This document shows positions 1 through 13,600 of a DNA stretch of 64,000 nucleotides, in pieces. This DNA is from Baylisascaris procyonis. Taxonomy: Eukaryota; Nematoda; Chromadorea; Rhabditida; Ascarididae. The stretch covers positions 1-64,000 of the forward strand of contig JAZARR010000032.1 in NCBI GenBank assembly GCA_037389465.1, read 5' to 3'. Every line of letters starts with the position of its first letter. The stretch's first letter is position 1. The notes beneath the pieces are model-generated. The model searched no databases. It saw only the letters and a program-made list of their open reading frames with translations, and was not told the origin of the DNA. The position numbers were made by a program, and so were the translations under genes.

Positions 1-3000
1 GCTTAGGCTTAGGCTTAGGCTTAGGCTTAGGCTTAGGCTTAGGCTTAGGCTTAGGCTTAGGCTTAGGCTTAGGCTTAGGCTTAGGCTTAGGCTTAGGCTT
101 AGGCTTAGGCTTAGGCTTAGGCTTAGGCTTAGGCTTAGGCTTAGGCTTAGGCTTAGGCTTAGGCTTAGGCTTAGGCTTAGGCTTAGGCTTAGGCTTAGGC
201 TTAGGCCTAGGCTTAGGCTTAGGCTTAGGCTTAGGCTTAGGCTTAGGCTTAGGCTTAGGCTTAGGCTTAGGCTTAGGCTTAGGCTTGGCTTAGGCTTAGG
301 CTTAGGCTTAGGCTTAGGCTTAGGCTTAGGCTTAGGCTTAGGCTTAGGCTTAGGCTTAGGCTTAGGCTTAGGCTTAGGCTTAGGCTTAGGCTTAGGCTTA
401 GGCTTAGGCTTAGGCTTAGGCTAAGGCTTAGCCTTAGGCTTAGGCTTAGGCTTAGGCTTAGGCTTAGGCTTAGGCTTAGGCTTAGGCTTAGCCTTAGGCT
501 TAGGCTTAGGCTTAGGCCTAGGCTTAGGCTTAGGCTTAGGCTTAGGCTTAGGCTTAGGCTTAGGCTTAGGCTTAGGCTTAGGCTTAGGCTTAGGCTTAGG
601 CTTAGGCTTAGGCTTAGGCTTAGGCTTAGGCTTAGGCTTAGGCTTAGGCTTAGGCTTAGGCTTAGGCTTAGGCTTAGGCTTAGGCTTAGCCTTAGGCTTA
701 GCCTTAGCCTTAGGCTTAGGCTTAGGCTTAGGCTTAGGCTTAGGCTTAGGCTTAGGCTTAGGCTTAGGCTTAAGCTTAGGCTTAGCCTTAGGCTTAGCCT
801 AAGCCTAAGCCTAAGCCTTAGCCTAAGCCTAAGCCTAAGCCTAAGCCTAAGCCTAAGCCTAAGCCTAAGCCTAAGCCTTAGCCTAAGCCTAAGCCTAAGC
901 CTAAGCCTAAGCCTAAGCCTAAGCCTAAGCCTAAGCCTAAGCCTAAGCCTAAGCCTAAGCCTAAGCCTAAGCCTAAGCCTAAGCCTAAGCCTAAGCCTAA
1001 GCCTAAGCCTAAGCCTAAGCCTAAGCCTAAGCCTAAGCCTAAGCCTTAGGCTTAGGCTTAGGCTTAGGCTTAGGCTTAGGCTTAGGCTTAGGCTTAGCCT
1101 AAGCCTAAGCCTAAGCCTAAGCCTAAGCCTAAGCCTAAGCCTAAGCCTAAGCCTAAGCCTAAGCCTAAGCCTAAGCCTAAGCCTAAGCCTAAGCCTAAGC
1201 CTAAGCCTAAGCCTAAGCCTAAGCCTAAGCCTAAGCCTAAGCCTAAGCCTAAGCCTAAGCCTAAGCCTAAGCCTAAGCCTAAGCCTAAGCCTAAGCCTAA
1301 GCCTAAGCCTAAGCCTAAGCCTAAGCCTAAGCCTAAGCCTAAGCCTAAGCCTAAGCCTAAGCCTAAGCCTAAGCCTAAGCCTAAGCCTAAGCCTAAGCCT
1401 AAGCCTAAGCCTAAGCCTAAGCCTAAGCCTAAGCCTAAGCCTAAGCCTAAGCCTAAGCCTAAGCCTAAGCCTAAGCCTAAGCCTAAGCCTAAGCCTAAGC
1501 CTAAGCCTAAGCCTAAGCCTAAGCCTAAGCCTAAGCCTAAGCCTAAGCCTAAGCCTAAGCCTAAGCCTAAGCCTAAGCCTAAGCCTAAGCCTAAGCCTAA
1601 GCCTAAGCCTAAGCCTAAGCCTAAGCCTAAGCCTAAGCCTAAGCCTAAGCCTAAGCCTAAGCCTAAGCCTAAGCCTAAGCCTAAGCCTAAGCCTAAGCCT
1701 AAGCCTAAGCCTAAGCCTAAGCCTAAGCCTAAGCCTAAGCCTAAGCCTAAGCCTAAGCCTAAGCCTAAGCCTAAGCCTAAGCCTAAGCCTAAGCCTAAGC
1801 CTAAGCCTAAGCCTAAGCCTAAGCCTAAGCCTAAGCCTAAGCCTAAGCCTAAGCCTAAGCCTAAGCCTAAGCCTAAGCCTAAGCCTAAGCCTAAGCCTAA
1901 GCCTAAGCCTAAGCCTAAGCCTAAGCCTAAGCCTAAGCCTAAGCCTAAGCCTAAGCCTAAGCCTAAGCCTAAGCCTAAGCCTAAGCCTAAGCCTAAGCCT
2001 AAGCCTAAGCCTAAGCCTAAGCCTAAGCCTAAGCCTAAGCCTAAGCCTAAGCCTAAGCCTAAGCCTAAGCCTAAGCCTAAGCCTAAGCCTAAGCCTAAGC
2101 CTAAGCCTAAGCCTAAGCCTAAGCCTAAGCCTAAGCCTAAGCCTAAGCCTAAGCCTAAGCCTAAGCCTAAGCCTAAGCCTAAGCCTAAGCCTAAGCCTAA
2201 GCCTAAGCCTAAGCCTAAGCCTAAGCCTAAGCCTAAGCCTAAGCCTAAGCCTAAGCCTAAGCCTAAGCCTAAGCCTAAGCCTAAGCCTAAGCCTAAGCCT
2301 AAGCCTAAGCCTAAGCCTAAGCCTAAGCCTAAGCCTAAGCCTAAGCCTAAGCCTAAGCCTAAGCCTAAGCCTAAGCCTAAGCCTAAGCCTAAGCCTAAGC
2401 CTAAGCCTAAGCCTAAGCCTAAGCCTAAGCCTAAGCCTAAGCCTAAGCCTAAGCCTAAGCCTAAGCCTAAGCCTAAGCCTAAGCCTAAGCCTAAGCCTAA
2501 GCCTAAGCCTAAGCCTAAGCCTAAGCCTAAGCCTAAGCCTAAGCCTAAGCCTAAGCCTAAGCCTAAGCCTAAGCCTAAGCCTAAGCCTAAGCCTAAGCCT
2601 AAGCCTAAGCCTAAGCCTAAGCCTAAGCCTAAGCCTAAGCCTAAGCCTAAGCCTAAGCCTAAGCCTAAGCCTAAGCCTAAGCCTAAGCCTAAGCCTAAGC
2701 CTAAGCCTAAGCCTAAGCCTAAGCCTAAGCCTAAGCCTAAGCCTAAGCCTAAGCCTAAGCCTAAGCCTAAGCCTAAGCCTAAGCCTAAGCCTAAGCCTAA
2801 GCCTAAGCCTAAGCCTAAGCCTAAGCCTAAGCCTAAGCCTAAGCCTAAGCCTAAGCCTAAGCCTAAGCCTAAGCCTAAGCCTAAGCCTAAGCCTAAGCCT
2901 AAGCCTAAGCCTAAGCCTAAGCCTAAGCCTAAGCCTAAGCCTAAGCCTAAGCCTAAGCCTAAGCCTAAGCCTAAGCCTAAGCCTAAGCCTAAGCCTAAGC

Positions 3001-6000
3001 CTAAGCCTAAGCCTAAGCCTAAGCCTAAGCCTAAGCCTAAGCCTAAGCCTAAGCCTAAGCCTAAGCCTAAGCCTAAGCCTAAGCCTAAGCCTAAGCCTAA
3101 GCCTAAGCCTAAGCCTAAGCCTAAGCCTAAGCCTAAGCCTAAGCCTAAGCCTAAGCCTAAGCCTAAGCCTAAGCCTAAGCCTAAGCCTAAGCCTAAGCCT
3201 AAGCCTAAGCCTAAGCCTAAGCCTAAGCCTAAGCCTAAGCCTAAGCCTAAGCCTAAGCCTAAGCCTAAGCCTAAGCCTAAGCCTAAGCCTAAGCCTAAGC
3301 CTAAGCCTAAGCCTAAGCCTAAGCCTAAGCCTAAGCCTAAGCCTAAGCCTAAGCCTAAGCCTAAGCCTAAGCCTAAGCCTAAGCCTAAGCCTAAGCCTAA
3401 GCCTAAGCCTAAGCCTAAGCCTAAGCCTAAGCCTAAGCCTAAGCCTAAGCCTAAGCCTAAGCCTAAGCCTAAGCCTAAGCCTAAGCCTAAGCCTAAGCCT
3501 AAGCCTAAGCCTAAGCCTAAGCCTAAGCCTAAGCCTAAGCCTAAGCCTAAGCCTAAGCCTAAGCCTAAGCCTAAGCCTAAGCCTAAGCCTAAGCCTAAGC
3601 CTAAGCCTAAGCCTAAGCCTAAGCCTAAGCCTAAGCCTAAGCCTAAGCCTAAGCCTAAGCCTAAGCCTAAGCCTAAGCCTAAGCCTAAGCCTAAGCCTAA
3701 GCCTAAGCCTAAGCCTAAGCCTAAGCCTAAGCCTAAGCCTAAGCCTAAGCCTAAGCCTAAGCCTAAGCCTAAGCCTAAGCCTAAGCCTAAGCCTAAGCCT
3801 AAGCCTAAGCCTAAGCCTAAGCCTAAGCCTAAGCCTAAGCCTAAGCCTAAGCCTAAGCCTAAGCCTAAGCCTAAGCCTAAGCCTAAGCCTAAGCCTAAGC
3901 CTAAGCCTAAGCCTAAGCCTAAGCCTAAGCCTAAGCCTAAGCCTAAGCCTAAGCCTAAGCCTAAGCCTAAGCCTAAGCCTAAGCCTAAGCCTAAGCCTAA
4001 GCCTAAGCCTAAGCCTAAGCCTAAGCCTAAGCCTAAGCCTAAGCCTAAGCCTAAGCCTAAGCCTAAGCCTAAGCCTAAGCCTAAGCCTAAGCCTAAGCCT
4101 AAGCCTAAGCCTAAGCCTAAGCCTAAGCCTAAGCCTAAGCCTAAGCCTAAGCCTAAGCCTAAGCCTAAGCCTAAGCCTAAGCCTAAGCCTAAGCCTAAGC
4201 CTAAGCCTAAGCCTAAGCCTAAGCCTAAGCCTAAGCCTAAGCCTAAGCCTAAGCCTAAGCCTAAGCCTAAGCCTAAGCCTAAGCCTAAGCCTAAGCCTAA
4301 GCCTAAGCCTAAGCCTAAGCCTAAGCCTAAGCCTAAGCCTAAGCCTAAGCCTAAGCCTAAGCCTAAGCCTAAGCCTAAGCCTAAGCCTAAGCCTAAGCCT
4401 AAGCCTAAGCCTAAGCCTAAGCCTAAGCCTAAGCCTAAGCCTAAGCCTAAGCCTAAGCCTAAGCCTAAGCCTAAGCCTAAGCCTAAGCCTAAGCCTAAGC
4501 CTAAGCCTAAGCCTAAGCCTAAGCCTAAGCCTAAGCCTAAGCCTAAGCCTAAGCCTAAGCCTAAGCCTAAGCCTAAGCCTAAGCCTAAGCCTAAGCCTAA
4601 GCCTAAGCCTAAGCCTAAGCCTAAGCCTAAGCCTAAGCCTAAGCCTAAGCCTAAGCCTAAGCCTAAGCCTAAGCCTAAGCCTAAGCCTAAGCCTAAGCCT
4701 AAGCCTAAGCCTAAGCCTAAGCCTAAGCCTAAGCCTAAGCCTAAGCCTAAGCCTAAGCCTAAGCCTAAGCCTAAGCCTAAGCCTAAGCCTAAGCCTAAGC
4801 CTAAGCCTAAGCCTAAGCCTAAGCCTAAGCCTAAGCCTAAGCCTAAGCCTAAGCCTAAGCCTAAGCCTAAGCCTAAGCCTAAGCCTAAGCCTAAGCCTAA
4901 GCCTAAGCCTAAGCCTAAGCCTAAGCCTAAGCCTAAGCCTAAGCCTAAGCCTAAGCCTAAGCCTAAGCCTAAGCCTAAGCCTAAGCCTAAGCCTAAGCCT
5001 AAGCCTAAGCCTAAGCCTAAGCCTAAGCCTAAGCCTAAGCCTAAGCCTAAGCCTAAGCCTAAGCCTAAGCCTAAGCCTAAGCCTAAGCCTAAGCCTAAGC
5101 CTAAGCCTAAGCCTAAGCCTAAGCCTAAGCCTAAGCCTAAGCCTAAGCCTAAGCCTAAGCCTAAGCCTAAGCCTAAGCCTAAGCCTAAGCCTAAGCCTAA
5201 GCCTAAGCCTAAGCCTAAGCCTAAGCCTAAGCCTAAGCCTAAGCCTAAGCCTAAGCCTAAGCCTAAGCCTAAGCCTAAGCCTAAGCCTAAGCCTAAGCCT
5301 AAGCCTAAGCCTAAGCCTAAGCCTAAGCCTAAGCCTAAGCCTAAGCCTAAGCCTAAGCCTAAGCCTAAGCCTAAGCCTAAGCCTAAGCCTAAGCCTAAGC
5401 CTAAGCCTAAGCCTAAGCCTAAGCCTAAGCCTAAGCCTAAGCCTAAGCCTAAGCCTAAGCCTAAGCCTAAGCCTAAGCCTAAGCCTAAGCCTAAGCCTAA
5501 GCCTAAGCCTAAGCCTAAGCCTAAGCCTAAGCCTAAGCCTAAGCCTAAGCCTAAGCCTAAGCCTAAGCCTAAGCCTAAGCCTAAGCCTAAGCCTAAGCCT
5601 AAGCCTAAGCCTAAGCCTAAGCCTAAGCCTAAGCCTAAGCCTAAGCCTAAGCCTAAGCCTAAGCCTAAGCCTAAGCCTAAGCCTAAGCCTAAGCCTAAGC
5701 CTAAGCCTAAGCCTAAGCCTAAGCCTAAGCCTAAGCCTAAGCCTAAGCCTAAGCCTAAGCCTAAGCCTAAGCCTAAGCCTAAGCCTAAGCCTAAGCCTAA
5801 GCCTAAGCCTAAGCCTAAGCCTAAGCCTAAGCCTAAGCCTAAGCCTAAGCCTAAGCCTAAGCCTAAGCCTAAGCCTAAGCCTAAGCCTAAGCCTAAGCCT
5901 AAGCCTAAGCCTAAGCCTAAGCCTAAGCCTAAGCCTAAGCCTAAGCCTAAGCCTAAGCCTAAGCCTAAGCCTAAGCCTAAGCCTAAGCCTAAGCCTAAGC

Positions 6001-6554
6001 CTAAGCCTAAGCCTAAGCCTAAGCCTAAGCCTAAGCCTAAGCCTAAGCCTAAGCCTAAGCCTAAGCCTAAGCCTAAGCCTAAGCCTAAGCCTAAGCCTAA
6101 GCCTAAGCCTAAGCCTAAGCCTAAGCCTAAGCCTAAGCCTAAGCCTAAGCCTAAGCCTAAGCCTAAGCCTAAGCCTAAGCCTAAGCCTAAGCCTAAGCCT
6201 AAGCCTAAGCCTAAGCCTAAGCCTAAGCCTAAGCCTAAGCCTAAGCCTAAGCCTAAGCCTAAGCCTAAGCCTAAGCCTAAGCCTAAGCCTAAGCCTAAGC
6301 CTAAGCCTAAGCCTAAGCCTAAGCCTAAGCCTAAGCCTAAGCCTAAGCCTAAGCCTAAGCCTAAGCCTAAGCCTAAGCCTAAGCCTAAGCCTAAGCCTAA
6401 GCCTAAGCCTAAGCCTAAGCCTAAGCCTAAGCCTAAGCCTAAGCCTAAGCCTAAGCCTAAGCCTAAGCCTAAGCCTAAGCCTAAGCCTAAGCCTAAGCCT
6501 AAGCCTAAGCCTAAGCCTAAGCCTAAGCCTAAGCCTAAGCCTAAGCCTAAGCCT
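1..6554. repeat. Terminal telomere array, (TTAGGC)n / (GCCTAA)n
   Basis: Hexamer TTAGGC and its complement fill the interval almost without interruption. TTAGGC is the nematode telomere repeat. From about 1098 to 6554 the plus strand reads GCCTAA without visible variants, which is the orientation expected at a left chromosome end. The outer part is different: about 1-797 reads TTAGGC with scattered variant units (for example near 205, 283, 421, 491, 690 and 771), about 797-1043 reads GCCTAA, about 1043-1097 reads TTAGGC again, then the clean block begins. The array ends abruptly at 6554 in non-repetitive DNA. The long open frame across it encodes only Leu-Arg/Leu-Ser dipeptides and is not a gene. 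Confidence 0.98.
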
Positions 6555-9500
6555 GAGATTATTTATGTCATTCTCGAGAAGCAATCAGATGTTTTTTGTA
6601 CGCCTTCATAAGTTTGCTTTTGCAGGAGGAGCGCATATATATGTGATGTATGTATGTGATGTGTGCCCTTATCTATCCGTGTGCAGCTTCAACTCGGAAT
6701 CGACTGAATCTGCAGTTGCTAGCGTTGATTTATATATAATGCGTGCCTTCGTGATGCCTCGCTATATTATTCTTCCCGTTGATCCATCTGCAATAGAAGT
6801 TATAGGAAATTTGTGGAAAAAAATTTGCATGTATTATGCACTGATCAGGTTATTCATCTTGCATCGGTCGACTTAAGTGTGAAATTTTGTGGAACATTTG
6901 TTCGATGCTCGGTTCAGCTAAGACATAAGAGCACTCATTATTATATTGCGAACCTTAATTTTTACTGACAACACTCAAACATCACTCCTCTCTCGTGTTC
7001 ACAAAAATGCGTTCTCCTTGATGAGGTTGAGGAGGAAGAAACGCAGTCGTTGAAAATAAGGTTAGGTACACATGAAGTCGGTTACAGGGCCGTGAAATTG
7101 TTCAACTGTGCGTGAAAGCTGAAACAATAGCTGCATTAACGATGCTATCAGGAAGCATATTCCATGTACGTATGACACCGAACTGCAAACTCTGCACACC
7201 GTTTATAGTATTACATATTTTGGTGAGTTAAATTCGACAACAACTTCGCTTTCGAGAAAGGATGGTTCGACAAATTTACATTCAATAAATGCACAAAAAC
7301 ACAGGAGTTATAAAGAATACATATTCGTAAATATTTCCAATCTATGAGTAGAAATAGGTATACTTGTGGCACTGATAACATTCTTGGGTAACGTGTTTCA
7401 CATGCAAGCAGTTTGGAATTGAAAGGAAGGGATATTTCTGACAAGAGTACTTGTTTTATAATTAATAAGTAGGATTGCGTACGTCTGATCTTTGCTGCAG
7501 CCCAATCGAAAATATTAGGATAATCATGCAGTTTTTTTTCTGAAATGGCAGGTGGTTCTTGCAGTAAATATCAGGCGAATTCATACTCCCAAGATAGGTG
7601 AGAACTTGTACAAGTGATGCAACCTAGTAATAGAAATAGAAAAGACTCATTGCAGAAAGAGAACCGTAGAAAGACAACATTTCATATCAGTCGTAAACAT
7701 ATTTTAACAACAATTCTGTAGCAAACAACAACGATAACAATAATAGCATTCCAGTTATACGAAGATTTCTGTTTGCTAGTCTATTCATCTCGATATTCTT
7801 CGCTCCTTTCGTAAGCTGAGCATATTTTGAGGCACATAACAAGAGATGATAGGGAAGGATCAATAGTGGAGATGAAGCAACCTGCACCGGTGAGGAAAAG
7901 CTTTTTTGAGTGTGCAGTATATTATGCATGAACTTAATTTTCGTCGGGTTTTTCGTGTATTGCATTTTAATGGTGCCAAGTTGTTTTTGTTTTTTTTGTA
8001 TTTGCATTTGTTTAAAGGTTTGTTCTTTATGAGTTACAGTTTAAAAAAGGTTTGAATATCTGGTATTGTGATTCTTCTTTTGTTTATAATGGAGGCCCTT
8101 AAGGGTTCATCATCGCGTCACATCTATCAACTGCCGAAGAATTATCACTGCGTTCAGTTTGCTTTCATCGATGTCAACATTAACAGTATTCCCCACAAAT
8201 ATCTGCAGGTTAATAAAATAGACAAGCTCACACGATGTACCCACTTATCAAAGCAATATAAGAAAGCATTATTGAAGCTACTGCTGTTCGCCATTTCAAC
8301 TCTACTTGTGATTATTGTAATGCTGTGTGGTCGTTACGTTTTCCAGATTTCATTCCGCTGATAGTTGACCCCAAATTTTGCCTGTCAGACAACATCAAAA
8401 AGACCATCTCATGATATCTCAACTGTAGTCTAGCTCAAGCTTCATGCGATAACCACAGTTTGATGATGAGTGAAAACTTCGCTCGCGAAATGGGAAATCC
8501 GAACCGGTGACCTTCTGCATTTAGCATAGAAAACAGGAGGCTAGAGTCCCTATCCCGCCTGCAAATAGTTTTTTTTTGGAATGCTATGAAGAATTTGCAG
8601 TCCAATGCAAAAAAGACCGTTTATTTTCAGTATCTTTTGTAACAGCCAACATCTCTGGCATTGAGCTATTTTACGAGAAACTTGAAACTTGTTCTTTGTC
8701 ATGTGAAGTGCGCTAACTTCTATGTGTCTAATGCCATCGTTCTTATTTTAATCTGTGATTCCATTTTAATCTAATAGTTCAGCTTTTGTAACAGTTTCCT
8801 GAATTACAACCAATCACTTCATACATTATCATATAGCCATGTACATTACAGCTCTCAGGTGATTTACATTAGTATTTCACTGTCACATCAATTCGCAACT
8901 GGTCGATAATAGTTACTATCATGGTTAACGACCGTATTGAAGGAACAGAATGATGCAATGCAAAGAAACAACACAATGCAATGAAACAATACAATAGAAC
9001 AATACGATTGTACCCATGTAGAATTTTTTTGCTTTCACTGATTGAAATGTCGGAATCGAGCTAATAATTTCGGCATATTGCCTTATAACTTACTCTATCA
9101 CCATTGCTCCCACCTCCCCCCAGCAGCAATATTATAATGACTGATATCTTGCATCACTAACGAATTTCTTGCTATATTGTCCACCTTCCAAAAACATTAC
9201 TATCTATTAAGAAATAAAGACAATCATAACAATCATTTAAACGAATAAACTGCAATAAAAAACATCTAGCATGCGATCAAAACAACATATCTACCTGATC
9301 CATGAACGGGGAGCACAAAATGAGGCATTATATAAGAAATACATCGGCAATTGGGAGATACTTCTTTCAGGCGATATAAACGGTTCATCGAAACTCGAAA
9401 TTAGATGATTGTTTGAGGATCGTGAATGCTATATTAGGGCGCGAAAAAACAAACATTTTTGGAAAACCTTCTGGTATTAGTTTTTCACTTAGATAATTTG

Positions 9501-10673
9501 AGCAAGCGTTAGGGAAAACTCACGTGCGAGGCTGCTCCTGCATTACTCGGCGGCTTTAATGGATCGCTTTCTCGTATGCTGTGAGCGAAAAAAGCAATAC
9601 GCATCCCCTCATTGTCGACGTATAATTTATAAGAGCACAACCAAAATATTGACGAAAAACAACGAGCCCGCCCTTCCCTCAACCTTTCTTTCTGTTGTAC
9701 CTCGGATCATTTTTTAGGAAATCGAACTGGAAACGTATCAACCAACCATCAATGAACCCAATCCTCAAAATCTTCTAAGCTGTAGAAGGCCTTAAAATTT
9801 CATAAATTTCCCACTGAATAAAAAATGTCATAGTTAATAAAAACATATAAATATCGTAAAAATAACATTAGCGAAATAAATCAGTAAACAAACGATATCA
9901 TTTAGGTATGCCTCGGTACTACCGCACCAATTGCGCTGAACAAGAAAAACATCAATATCTGCCCTTCACCGATCCTCTACTGTCAGCACTTCAAACTGAT
10001 GTCCCTAAAAGAGTTCTTCGAGTAGCATGAACTACACCGCTTGAATTTCATGGCCTACTACCGAATGAAAGGTCAACTTGCAATTTCAATGTCATATCGG
10101 CCCGCAAGGTGTGCGAATTAAAATAATCGAAACTTTCAAAATGGAATATAATCGAGCAGCAACTTGCTCTGAAACATGAGGATTTATACATGCAGTTCAC
10201 AGTGGCTATACTTTTGCAAGTGACTCTCATCGATGCTCTCATCTTCCAAATAGCATCGACCTTTACTTTCTATCTCAGTGCAGAGAAGCTAGAAAGAAAA
10301 AGGCAACCACTGGAGACATTCCCGTCTTCCCCTTTGCCCATTTCTTCAGGCTGCTTATCACTTTCGAGAGTTTTGCACCTTTTTAAATGATCGAAGAAAG
10401 TCTTTTTTCGATGTCGAATGGCTCATGACAGTTCTTCACTAATGTGGCGAAAATCATATGAAAGTCACACCTCGGCCTTTCGCTGAATAATACATGCATG
10501 ACCTCCTTCAGTATTTTGAATAACCACTGCATTCTTCTATGCTTCCATCCAGTTTGGCATAAGCACAAACCACCCTCCGTAAAGCTGATGAACTCCTAGA
10601 ATCGGCTAAGAGAAGAAAGCAGTGATCAAACTTTCTGAAATAGGCCAAGAGTTCAATGCACTTGCTTAACGGA
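6555..10673. other. Subtelomeric unique DNA without a convincing gene
   Basis: About 4.1 kb lies between the telomere and the 3' end of dbr-1. I see no satellite, no tandem subtelomeric repeat and no coding exon with a recognisable domain. Open frames here are short, AT-driven and without homology that I can name. A weak small-protein candidate at 8089-8361 is listed separately. The dbr-1 3' UTR and polyadenylation site must lie at the right side of this stretch. Confidence 0.6.
8089..8361 (+). CDS. Weak candidate for a small membrane protein (90 residues)
   Basis: This is an intact ATG-to-TGA frame of 90 residues in the subtelomeric stretch. The N-terminal half is polar and ends in a strongly hydrophobic segment near residues 62-83 (Leu/Ile/Val-rich), followed by a short basic tail, as in a tail-anchored or single-pass protein. 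I recognise no family. A GTTAAT site after residue 40 could be a splice donor, so this may also be one exon of something larger. Frames of this length occur by chance in DNA of this composition, so it is listed only as a possibility. Confidence 0.17.
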   Translation: MEALKGSSSRHIYQLPKNYHCVQFAFIDVNINSIPHKYLQVNKIDKLTRCTHLSKQYKKALLKLLLFAISTLLVIIVMLCGRYVFQISFR

Positions 10674-13600
10674 TCAATCGCTTTCTTCATCGGTCGGCAA
10701 GGCTATCGGACGCCGTCGAAAAATTCCCGAGCCAACTTTTCTTCGCTCCGTTAAAACCTCTTCTTTTTGTTCTTGTGGAGCAGCTGCTGGCTCAGCTCTG
10801 AATTAAATAAAATATACAAAAAAGACGACGCTGAATGTGAGCACCAATCACCTTACGAAGTGAGAAAAAAGGATAAGGCCTTGTCCGCAGGTGGTATCTG
10901 AGAGCGCGAACTGCTTTATGAGCTCAGTAACAGTCACATGCTAAAAAATTTCGACAGTTTGAAAAATGCCTTAAAGATTTTAATTAAATAATAAATAAAC
11001 GCAGTCCCTATATTAGCGCTGAAAATTACAGCAGCATCACAATAAGCCAGCGTTGCCCAGAAATTGCACAGGAGTGTTTTGCTGATTTTGTGCTTTTCTA
11101 TAAATTGGCAGTATAAAATATTATCTGCTCCAAGCAAACGAGATCAATACTTTATGTTTGGAAATAAAACAACAATCACTAAACAGCAACAAAACCTGGT
11201 TTAATTACTGAAGTTTGAGAATCGTACTATGTTTTTCATTCTACTGCTTCAATTCATAAAAAAGCTCATTTTCCGGAAAATGAAGGAAATGCGGTAAATT
11301 GCAAAGAAATTGCTCTTTTTCCATTAAAAAATAAACTGAAAACGTCATATATAAAAACGAATGTGCAGTTGGATAAGCAAACCTATTGCAAGCGGCGTAA
11401 CTTTCGCTTTTCTTGTCTCCTGATCGATTCTCATCCTTAGAGCTGCTATCCAATAGCTTGGGAGCAACAAAGTTTTCGAGATAGATCGGCGAAGAACGGC
11501 GTTTTCTATCGATAACGAAATCACAGCCATCATCGAACTCCTGCAATACAACATTGAGCAGATGGTCCTCAAAAAAAAAGGAAAAAAGAAATAACACATA
11601 AGTGATAAACTAAACATCAAGAACGTAATGACTCAAACATCATACTAACTAGATAGTGTGATAGAAGAGTTCAGACATATATGTATTTGAAAATGATCCC
11701 ACCAGATCGATCGACTGACTGCTCAAATATCAAAGAACAATCACAAAACTACCAACAGTGGAATGGATCACTCCCAGATGAAAAGTTGAGAAAAATCAAA
11801 CATTCGCTTCACATATTTAGTTTTTTATAAGTTCACATATGGAGGCGAGAATATTAAAAAATGCGAAGAAATAACACCGGACGTAAGCGAATCGTAGCCA
11901 ACATATACGGCCTTACCTACTATAAACGTGCCATAAAATATAAATCGTTTAGAAGCATAGAAATTAAGCATGTGAGCCAAAAGAAAGTGGGAGGTAGAAG
12001 TACATAGAAGTCGAAACTGCATCGAAAAGAATGCCCGTGAGGCGTGGAAATGATAGCGCTTAAAATTTCTACAATCACCGCTAATTACAAACAAAAATAA
12101 TAGCGATAGCATGAAGCATACTCTGCGATCAATATCGACGGTCATCGCCGACCGCCGCTCGTCTTTAACGGCATCGTTCATCTCCGATAAGAAGTATGGC
12201 ACACCAAGAGCCTCTCTCGATTGGGCGCATAGCATTTGATTTAAATCACGAATCCCTAATTTTGCACAGAATTCTGACGTCTGTGGATTTCTGAAGAAAA
12301 AACATCGACGTAATAGATTCCAAAAAATGGGCAGCATTGGCCGGCAAGTTTCACACCGATAAAAGCAATTGTGTGCATATCCCCCTGATTTTCAGCATAG
12401 ATTTGACGGTCTAACAAAACGCATCTATTGAATTCATATACAGTGAATTTAAAGTTCTTGAGCACCCTAGCGGAACATCTAATATGATCCCATACATAAA
12501 TAGCCTGAGGGAATAACGATGTTTTTATTTCACTTTTCCACACTTTACTTCACCAGCAGCAGCAGCTTTTTACTGCAGATATCCTTTATTTCCCTGAGCA
12601 CTGCTGCTCCAAAAAACACAAAGGATTCTAAAGGTAAAAGCAATTATTAATGCCACTACTGTTTTCATTAGTTCAACTGTGCACGGGCAAACAGAGTGAA
12701 GGTTTGAGGAGAAAGAAAGGGAAGGCTTGAAGTGTCAAAAAGGATCCGTAGTAGTCCTGTTGGTTTTTCCTCATGCTTCAGTCAACCGCTTGCATTTTCT
12801 TCTCTCTGCATACTATCTACGAATTTTAGAGATAACGATGCATGGAATAAAAAAGCGCAAAACTGCATTAAAATCTCTCATTTCTTTTGCCTTTTTTGAA
12901 ATGTGTCAAGAGATAAAAACATATCATCCTGCTACAATTCACGAAAAACACGACGAAAATATTTCTTACGTTCATTTCCATTTTTGGCCACCCTTGTACA
13001 TATCGAAGATGGAAAGGCCACTTTAGTATAACTATATAGAATATAATAAAATCGAATAGCAGTTAAAAAATGGAGAGGAAATAAAGAGAGGAAAGACTCA
13101 AAAAATGTTGTGCAAATTTTCTAATCATAACAAGTGTTGACTGCGAAATAATTCATTCATTAAAAATAATCACGAGTTATTCTTATTCATTCCATTGAAT
13201 AATGTAGTTAAGAGGCACCACAAAACAAAAGGATAAACAATTAAAGTTCAATCGGGCGATACCTATAATAAAATTCCGATTCAATCGTCTTTGAAGGATC
13301 ATGTGGAGGTGCAGTTTTGCGAAAATTCTCCGGTATCCTAAAGTCATTTTCGAATAATTTTTCCACCACTTTGATCTCCTCTTCTGTGGGTCTATAATCC
13401 CAACGTTCACCGCAACTGCTGCCGCACTGCGATGGCATATAAGTCGTCTGCAAACAAATCATAACAAATTCACATCGCTATCTGCCTAACAGCCGATTGT
13501 TTCAACATCACCAGAGATGCTTGGGCGACAATTAACAGTCTTATACTACATCTACCTCAATATCACGAAATTTCTGTATAACTTCCTCTTTCTGCATAGA

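Noticed and set aside
279..6584. A 2101-residue open frame of Leu-Arg/Leu-Ser repeats on the minus strand
   Set aside because: It is the translation of the telomere hexamer. A six-base unit has no stop in this frame and gives dipeptide repeats automatically.
6565..6876. 103-residue frame starting at the telomere boundary
   Set aside because: Starts 10 bases from the repeat, has no recognisable domain, and its composition is that of the flanking AT-rich DNA.
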